Assembly (NCBI GenBank): GCA_933822405.4
Contig: CAKOGP040000779.1
Location: 1 to 64,000 of the forward strand
Length of the DNA stretch: 64,000 nucleotides
Source: Cylindrotheca closterium
Taxonomy: Eukaryota; Bacillariophyta; Bacillariophyceae; Bacillariales; Bacillariaceae
Direction: 5' to 3'
A model generated the notes under the pieces. The model did no database searches, was not told the DNA's origin, and saw nothing but the letters and a program-made list of their open reading frames with translations. Shown in pieces: positions 58,752-64,000 of this stretch. Each line of letters begins with the position of its first letter. Position 1 is the first letter of the stretch. A program made the translations under genes and the position numbers.

Positions 58752-59389
58752 GATGAAAGCGGGATACTTTTTCGTGTTGTTCTGAGATTTGTGTGAAGTT
58801 TGAGTGTTTGACTTTATTTCAGATTGAGATTTGTGAGTCCATTGCGAATGTAGAGTAAATTATCGTTGGCGAAGATGACTCTCGGGGAAAGGCCTTCGTT
58901 TCGACTTTCAGTAGTTTTACCACGGCTTTTGGTCAAAGATCGGAGTTCTCATCCTGCTCAAGGCTTTTTTAAAGATGCGAGAATATGGTGGCGAAACTCC
59001 GAACGAACCCTGATTTTGATAGCGAGGGAAGTTCGAAGGAATTCCCAACTACTGGTACGTCCGAACAACACCAATTCGATAAAACAGTACCGGTACAAAA
59101 GGTCTGCTGCTATGGAACTCGGTGGCTCATGAACGGCAAATAGTGGCTCAGATTTCCAGAAAAAGAAAGACCTTCGCTATCTAATCAACTTTCATGCATG
59201 ATGGAAAATGGTTTAAAAAGTGAACCAATCCAAGCATCCTATTTGATACAGGAGCAAAGAAAGATGACATAATCATTATTTGTGTGGTTTCAAGGTCGAG
59301 GATTGTGGATAGGAGTTATGTATATTTTAGGATTTTGTACTAAATAGTTGTAGAGTATCTTACAGGTATCGTATTCCGTAACAAATCGA
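58752..59389. other. Spacer between thioredoxin-DUF4395 copies 1 and 2
   Basis: 638 bp. The copy 1 upstream part shares short stretches with the other spacers (TTTGACTTTATTTCAGATTGAGATTTGTGAG, GAAGATGACTCTCGGGGAAAGGCCTTC) but is much more diverged than the genes. TACCGGTA at 59088-59095. The open frame 58866-59132 is not conserved. Confidence 0.5.
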
Positions 59390-60541
59390 CTACAGTTTGC
59401 ATTCGTTGCACTCTTCGTAGTGGAAGTATTTTGTCAATACATTGTTGTAGAGAAAGCATCCAACGCAGAAGCCGGCGTTTCCTTCCAACCAAGTCGCCAA
59501 GAAACAAGTGAACGCAACCGCTGTTACTGATGGCTTGTACGCAGCTCCCAACTCCTTGCGGTATTGAACCAAGATGAAACAAGTCGTGGCCAACATCAAT
59601 CCAATGGCCCAGGCAAACCGCTTTGGATTGGCAGGCTTCCACAATGGCGTGGGCTGCAAGATGGTAGACATGATGGTCCCGATCCATCCCAGTGGAGCAA
59701 ACGGAGTCAGTCCAAAGATCAACGACGAGGTAAACTCCCACGCCACCAAGGGAAAGATGATATTCACCAACTCGGGATCCTCAATGAAGAAGACATTCAT
59801 CAATGCCACCACAGTGACAATATTCAGTAGACCGGCTCGGGTACGAACGGCGTGTTCGTCCATGTACATGTCTCCAGGGTGGACCTCAGACACATTGCGG
59901 TGTCCCAATTGCCACCAGTTACCGTGCTTGCCTGAGATCCAGATACGTTCCCAAGCGGTCACAGGGGCAGCTTGACGACTTTCGATCGAGCCCCAAGGAA
60001 AGTTCTTGCATTGGGGATCGACTTCGAGGATCTCGCGAGCGTTGCTATAGATTTTTGGTTTCTTCGACTCAAAGTCCTTGTTGGCGAGGATCATCAATGC
60101 AGGAATGGTCTTGAGGCCGAATAGGTCTCTCATGGCGGCCGTCTTGGTAGTATCATATTCCATGACATCGAGACCGCGGACCTTGGCACAGCTCTGATCG
60201 AAGTTGTCTTGATCACGGTCATTACTGACAAAGATGGTCTTGCACTTCTTTCCTTCCAAGAACTGCTTCGCAGCAACGACGGAAGGAGCGAACTTTTTAC
60301 AGAAGGGACAGTAGTTGGCTCCAAAGAAGAGAGCAATGTATTCATATCCTTCAAAGAATTCTTGTGTAGGCTGTGACTCTGTGACGGTGTAGGGGGCGTC
60401 TTCTTGGGGTGCTTCAGGGTTTTCGACATCCTTGGTCATCTTGGATTGGTCGACTGTAGAGTTTAGGAGGACATGTTGACCGAAAAGCTCGAGACGCCAG
60501 TCATCGCCAATGTTGTTTGTGTTGTTCTTTTCTGCAGACAT
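59390..60541 (-). CDS. Thioredoxin-like plus DUF4395 membrane protein, copy 2
   Basis: 383 aa, protein identical to copy 1 as translated. By eye only a handful of silent bases differ (for example in the last codons and in the first ~30 codons). Same motifs: CPFC, CVGC, terminal CNEC. The 3' flank after the stop is unrelated to that of copy 1, so identity ends sharply at the coding region. Confidence 0.85.
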   Translation of the reverse strand: MSAEKNNTNNIGDDWRLELFGQHVLLNSTVDQSKMTKDVENPEAPQEDAPYTVTESQPTQEFFEGYEYIALFFGANYCPFCKKFAPSVVAAKQFLEGKKCKTIFVSNDRDQDNFDQSCAKVRGLDVMEYDTTKTAAMRDLFGLKTIPALMILANKDFESKKPKIYSNAREILEVDPQCKNFPWGSIESRQAAPVTAWERIWISGKHGNWWQLGHRNVSEVHPGDMYMDEHAVRTRAGLLNIVTVVALMNVFFIEDPELVNIIFPLVAWEFTSSLIFGLTPFAPLGWIGTIMSTILQPTPLWKPANPKRFAWAIGLMLATTCFILVQYRKELGAAYKPSVTAVAFTCFLATWLEGNAGFCVGCFLYNNVLTKYFHYEECNECKL

Positions 60542-61287
60542 GATGAAAGCGGGATTTTTTTTGGTTTTGTTCTGAGATTTGATTGTTTACGTTTGACTTT
60601 ATTTCAGATTGAGATTTGTGAGCATATTCCGAATGCAAAGTAAATTATCGTTGGCGAAGATGACTCTCGGGGAAAGGCCTTCGGTTGGATATATCATGTT
60701 GTAGTGCGGTACTCTTACCAGTACTGGTACATACTGGTAGCTGGTAGTTTCACCACGGCTTTTGGTCAAAGATCGGAGTTCTCATCCTCTGCTCAAGGCT
60801 TTTTACATGCAAGAATATGGTGGCGAAACTCCGGATAAACACCGAATTTGATCGCGAGGGAAATTCGAAGGAATCCCGTCGACTTCGAAACAACGCCAAT
60901 TCGATTCTTCCTCCAAATTGTGTAGCTACAAATTCTGCTCGGATGGAACTAAGAATTTGTTGTGTGAACGGTGGCTCATGAACTGCGTGTATCGGCTCAG
61001 ACTTGTAGTTCAAACAGACAACAAGAAAAGAAGTTCACTCATCGTCCAATCAGTCACATTCTTAGCAAATGAATGAATCCTTCTGATCGGAGTGAGCCAA
61101 TCCAAATCTGCAAAAATCGTCCCTTGACACCACAAGAGTCTATATGACATCGTCGCTTGTGAGTTTAGGGTAGACGACTGCAGTTGGTAGTTAGTTTCTA
61201 TAGATGCATGTCTCTACAATATGATTTATATTAGTTATACAGAAGATTGATAGTATACTGTAGCTGTCGGATTTTGGAGAAAATCAA
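60542..61287. other. Spacer between thioredoxin-DUF4395 copies 2 and 3
   Basis: 746 bp. Shares patches with the previous spacer (GATTGAGATTTGTGAG, GACTCTCGGGGAAAGGCCTT, CACGGCTTTTGGTCAAAGAT followed by CGGAGTTCTCATCC) with many differences and indels. Tract CCAGTACTGGTACATACTGG near 60718-60737. No gene. Confidence 0.5.
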
Positions 61288-62451
61288 CTACAGTTTGCAT
61301 TCGTTGCACTCTTCGTAGTGGAAGTATTTTGTCAATACATTGTTGTAGAGAAAGCATCCAACGCAGAAGCCGGCGTTTCCTTCCAACCAAGTCGCCAAGA
61401 AACAAGTGAACGCAACCGCTGTTACTGATGGCTTGTACGCAGCTCCCAACTCCTTGCGGTATTGAACCAAGATGAAACAAGTCGTGGCCAACATCAATCC
61501 AATGGCCCAGGCAAACCGCTTTGGATTGGCAGGCTTCCACAATGGCGTGGGCTGCAAGATGGTAGACATGATGGTCCCGATCCATCCCAGTGGAGCAAAC
61601 GGAGTCAGTCCAAAGATCAACGACGAGGTAAACTCCCACGCCACCAAGGGAAAGATGATATTCACCAACTCGGGATCCTCAATGAAGAAGACATTCATCA
61701 ATGCCACCACAGTGACAATATTCAGTAGACCGGCTCGGGTACGAACGGCGTGTTCGTCCATGTACATGTCTCCAGGGTGGACCTCAGACACATTGCGGTG
61801 TCCCAATTGCCACCAGTTACCGTGCTTGCCTGAGATCCAGATACGTTCCCAAGCGGTCACAGGGGCAGCTTGACGACTTTCGATCGAGCCCCAAGGAAAG
61901 TTCTTGCATTGGGGATCGACTTCGAGGATCTCGCGAGCGTTGCTATAGATTTTTGGTTTCTTCGACTCAAAGTCCTTGTTGGCGAGGATCATCAATGCAG
62001 GAATGGTCTTGAGGCCGAATAGGTCTCTCATGGCGGCCGTCTTGGTAGTATCATATTCCATGACATCGAGACCGCGGACCTTGGCACAGCTCTGATCGAA
62101 GTTGTCTTGATCACGGTCATTACTGACAAAGATGGTCTTGCACTTCTTTCCTTCCAAGAACTGCTTCGCAGCAACGACGGAAGGAGCGAACTTTTTACAG
62201 AAGGGACAGTAGTTGGCTCCAAAGAAGAGAGCAATGTATTCATATCCTTCAAAGAATTCTTGTGTAGGCTGTGACTCTGTGACGGTGTAGGGGGCGTCTT
62301 CTTGGGGTGCTTCAGGGTTTTCGACATCCTTGGTCATCTTGGATTGGTCGACCATGGAGTTTAGGAGGATGTTTTCACCAAAGAGCTCGAGACGCCAGTC
62401 GTCGGGAATATCACCGACAACGTCGTTGGTAATGTTTTTGTCGACAGTCAT
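61288..62451 (-). CDS. Thioredoxin-like plus DUF4395 membrane protein, copy 3
   Basis: 387 aa. Identical to copies 1 and 2 from about residue 35 (DQSKMTKDVENPEAP) to the end. The first ~34 residues differ (MTVDKNITNDVVGDIPDDWR, then ELFGENILLNSMV), including a four-residue insertion. That change marks the edge of a homogenised tract. Same CPFC, CVGC and CNEC motifs. Confidence 0.85.
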   Translation of the reverse strand: MTVDKNITNDVVGDIPDDWRLELFGENILLNSMVDQSKMTKDVENPEAPQEDAPYTVTESQPTQEFFEGYEYIALFFGANYCPFCKKFAPSVVAAKQFLEGKKCKTIFVSNDRDQDNFDQSCAKVRGLDVMEYDTTKTAAMRDLFGLKTIPALMILANKDFESKKPKIYSNAREILEVDPQCKNFPWGSIESRQAAPVTAWERIWISGKHGNWWQLGHRNVSEVHPGDMYMDEHAVRTRAGLLNIVTVVALMNVFFIEDPELVNIIFPLVAWEFTSSLIFGLTPFAPLGWIGTIMSTILQPTPLWKPANPKRFAWAIGLMLATTCFILVQYRKELGAAYKPSVTAVAFTCFLATWLEGNAGFCVGCFLYNNVLTKYFHYEECNECKL

Positions 62452-63047
62452 GATTATGAATGTATTTTCTGTTTGGTATGTTTGAAGTTTGAGTGTTTGA
62501 CTTTATTTCAGATTGAGATTTGTGAGCAGACTTTGAATGTGAATGGGGAAATGGAAGACGACAAAAGAATGGCCTTCAATGTTGACAACCGTATCATTTG
62601 GAATGGGAAGTAGCCCTTCGGCATTTCTGATAAAAGTTGTGATGAGACGGTGTTCGGGTTGGAAGCAAGAGGCTTTTTTCCCAAATAGCCGAGACGCAAA
62701 TAAGAAGTTGTTCTGCAGATTTTTAAGACTAGTACTTGCTTAGTGCTTCCATTTTCGAACCGGTCGATTTTAAACCACGTGGAAGCAGACAGACAGACGA
62801 CCATCAAACAGGGTTTCGTTTCACCAAAAAGCAACCGCAAGCAAGCATCAATCGAAGACAAAAAAGGTTGAAAACATCATCAACCTCATTGCCTCTACAA
62901 CGAACAAGACGCTTCCTAAGAGATCAACCAGGACTACTGTAACAAGAAACTTTAGAAGAAAGTCACGCTTCCACTTCCAACAAGTAAACACAGTACCCTA
63001 AGTTCCAATAGACTATCATAAACCAAAAATACAATACAACAACAACA
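62452..63047. promoter_or_regulatory. Divergent region, thioredoxin-DUF4395 copy 3 / SEC11
   Basis: 596 bp holding both promoters. The first ~75 bp resemble the upstream regions of copies 1 and 2 (GTTTGACTTTATTTCAGATT followed by GAGATTTGTGAG). An AACAACAACA leader precedes the SEC11 ATG. Confidence 0.45.
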
Positions 63048-63844
63048 ATGATTAAGGATATGATTGACAAGCAAGTCCTGGAGCTTAAAAAGCTCTGGGC
63101 TAACAAACGCCAATTGCTATTTCAACTTTTGAATTTGGCAATGATTGTATTTTCGGCATTGATGATCTGGAAGGGTCTCATGTTTTTGACAAAGGTACGG
63201 ATGGAGGTATCACTTGATTCATCATCATCATTGCTGCTGCTGTTGCGGCACGAAGGGTTTTTTTTTCCGTTGCTGGATTTCTCGTCTAGTTCAACGCAAG
63301 AATGCACACCCCTATGACCAATTCGATGAACACTTGTTGAAATTGAATGGGAACTTACACATTTTTCTTTCTCCTTGTGTTCTCTATTTCAATGCTCTGT
63401 TTGAAACCATTACTGCGCTCATTTCCAAAACAACAGAGTGAATCCCCAGTCGTTGTGGTATTGTCAGGATCCATGGAACCTGCCTTTCAAAGAGGTGATA
63501 TTTTGTTCTTGAACAATGCGGTGGAACAAGTAGGAGTCGGTGACGTTGTCGTCTTCAAAATCAAGGATCGAGATATTCCCATTGTCCATCGCATCCTCAA
63601 GGTTCATGAAGATGAAAATGGCAAGGTCGAACTCTTGACCAAGGGAGACAATAATCGAGTAGATGATAGAGGCTTGTATGCTCCTGGACAACTGTGGCTG
63701 GAGCGAGAGGATATTTTGGGCAAGGCCGTAGGTACCCTGCGGTATGTGGGTATGGTGACCATTGCCTTGAACGATTATCCCGTATTGAAATACGTCCTAG
63801 TGGGGATGATGGGACTCTTTGTTTTGACTAGTAAAGAGGGCTAA
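63048..63844 (+). CDS. SEC11: SEC11 signal peptidase catalytic subunit
   Basis: Two exons, 63048-63194 and 63437-63844. The 242 bp GT-AG intron joins LMFLTK to [15 protein letters not shown] in phase 0; 184 aa. One N-terminal membrane anchor ([20 protein letters not shown], about 28-47). Box [13 protein letters not shown] carries the catalytic Ser, [12 protein letters not shown] the His (eukaryotic-type replacement of Lys), and [18 protein letters not shown] the Asp residues. A second hydrophobic segment at the C-terminus ([13 protein letters not shown]). It removes signal peptides in the ER membrane within the signal peptidase complex. The intron is the longest in the window. Confidence 0.95.
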
Positions 63845-64000
63845 AGTAAAAACATACAAATTTATACATTTGAAGAGCCTTCGATCTCTGGGAATGGTGA
63901 CTGTGAAAAAAAAGGCCAGTGTTTTGAAGACAAAGCGGCTATTCCAATACCAATTGAGGTATTTTCTAATGCCCCATCACCATGGATCCGTCATTACGAT

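Overview
The window looks like nuclear DNA from a photosynthetic stramenopile, most likely a pennate diatom. Genes are single-exon or carry one or two short GT-AG introns (64-134 bp). Several N-termini read as a signal peptide followed by a plastid-type junction (A-F or similar), and there is a twin-arginine thylakoid lumen protein. Families I know as diatom-rich occur: DUF6824, CRAL-TRIO-like proteins, BspA-type LRR plus ankyrin proteins. Species is not determined. Genes lie close together on both strands, and no operon logic applies.

Layout. 1-3.1 kb: three tandem minus-strand copies of a small LRR-like gene, the first cut by the window edge. 3.1-10.4 kb: a repeat-rich island with short interspersed repeats, a coding remnant (4.2-4.5 kb), a frameshifted DDE transposase (4.6-5.5 kb), and a 4.5 kb segment bounded by ~50 bp inverted repeats with a possible AAG target duplication. 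That segment holds duplicated blocks and 21/22-bp minisatellite arrays in both orientations. 10.7-18.2 kb: a plastid SDR, a class 3 lipase, two tandem glycosyltransferase-like membrane proteins and a BspA LRR/ankyrin protein. 18.9-24.3 kb: one uninterrupted 1794-codon gene joining AWS-SET-postSET, a cyclin box and a CDK-like pseudokinase. 24.7-31.2 kb: a second BspA LRR/ankyrin protein, a CRAL-TRIO/DUF6824 gene with an inverted broken copy, and a nuclear FKBP. 31.3-40.4 kb: two TrmA/RumA-type RNA uracil methyltransferases (one with a plastid presequence, one without), a lumen protein, a p24/TMED protein, another CRAL-TRIO protein and an RlmN-type radical SAM methyltransferase. 40.5-56.1 kb: an MFSD5-like transporter, a large membrane protein, a Gfo/Idh/MocA oxidoreductase, a poly-Q protein, BUD13, a GH36 alpha-galactosidase interrupted by an assembly gap, and two unknowns. 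57.6-62.5 kb: three almost identical thioredoxin-DUF4395 membrane proteins in tandem. 63.0-63.8 kb: the SEC11 signal peptidase.

The strongest candidate for something undescribed is the SET-cyclin-pseudokinase protein. It puts on one polypeptide the kinds of activity (H3K36-type methylation, and a CDK/cyclin module of the transcription-elongation type) that usually meet on elongating RNA polymerase II. Other signals are homogenisation of the thioredoxin-DUF4395 triplet, the inverted-repeat island with its 21/22-bp arrays, and a strong, apparently intergenic-only enrichment of the palindrome TACCGGTA. All domain calls come from reading motifs by eye; no database search was run.
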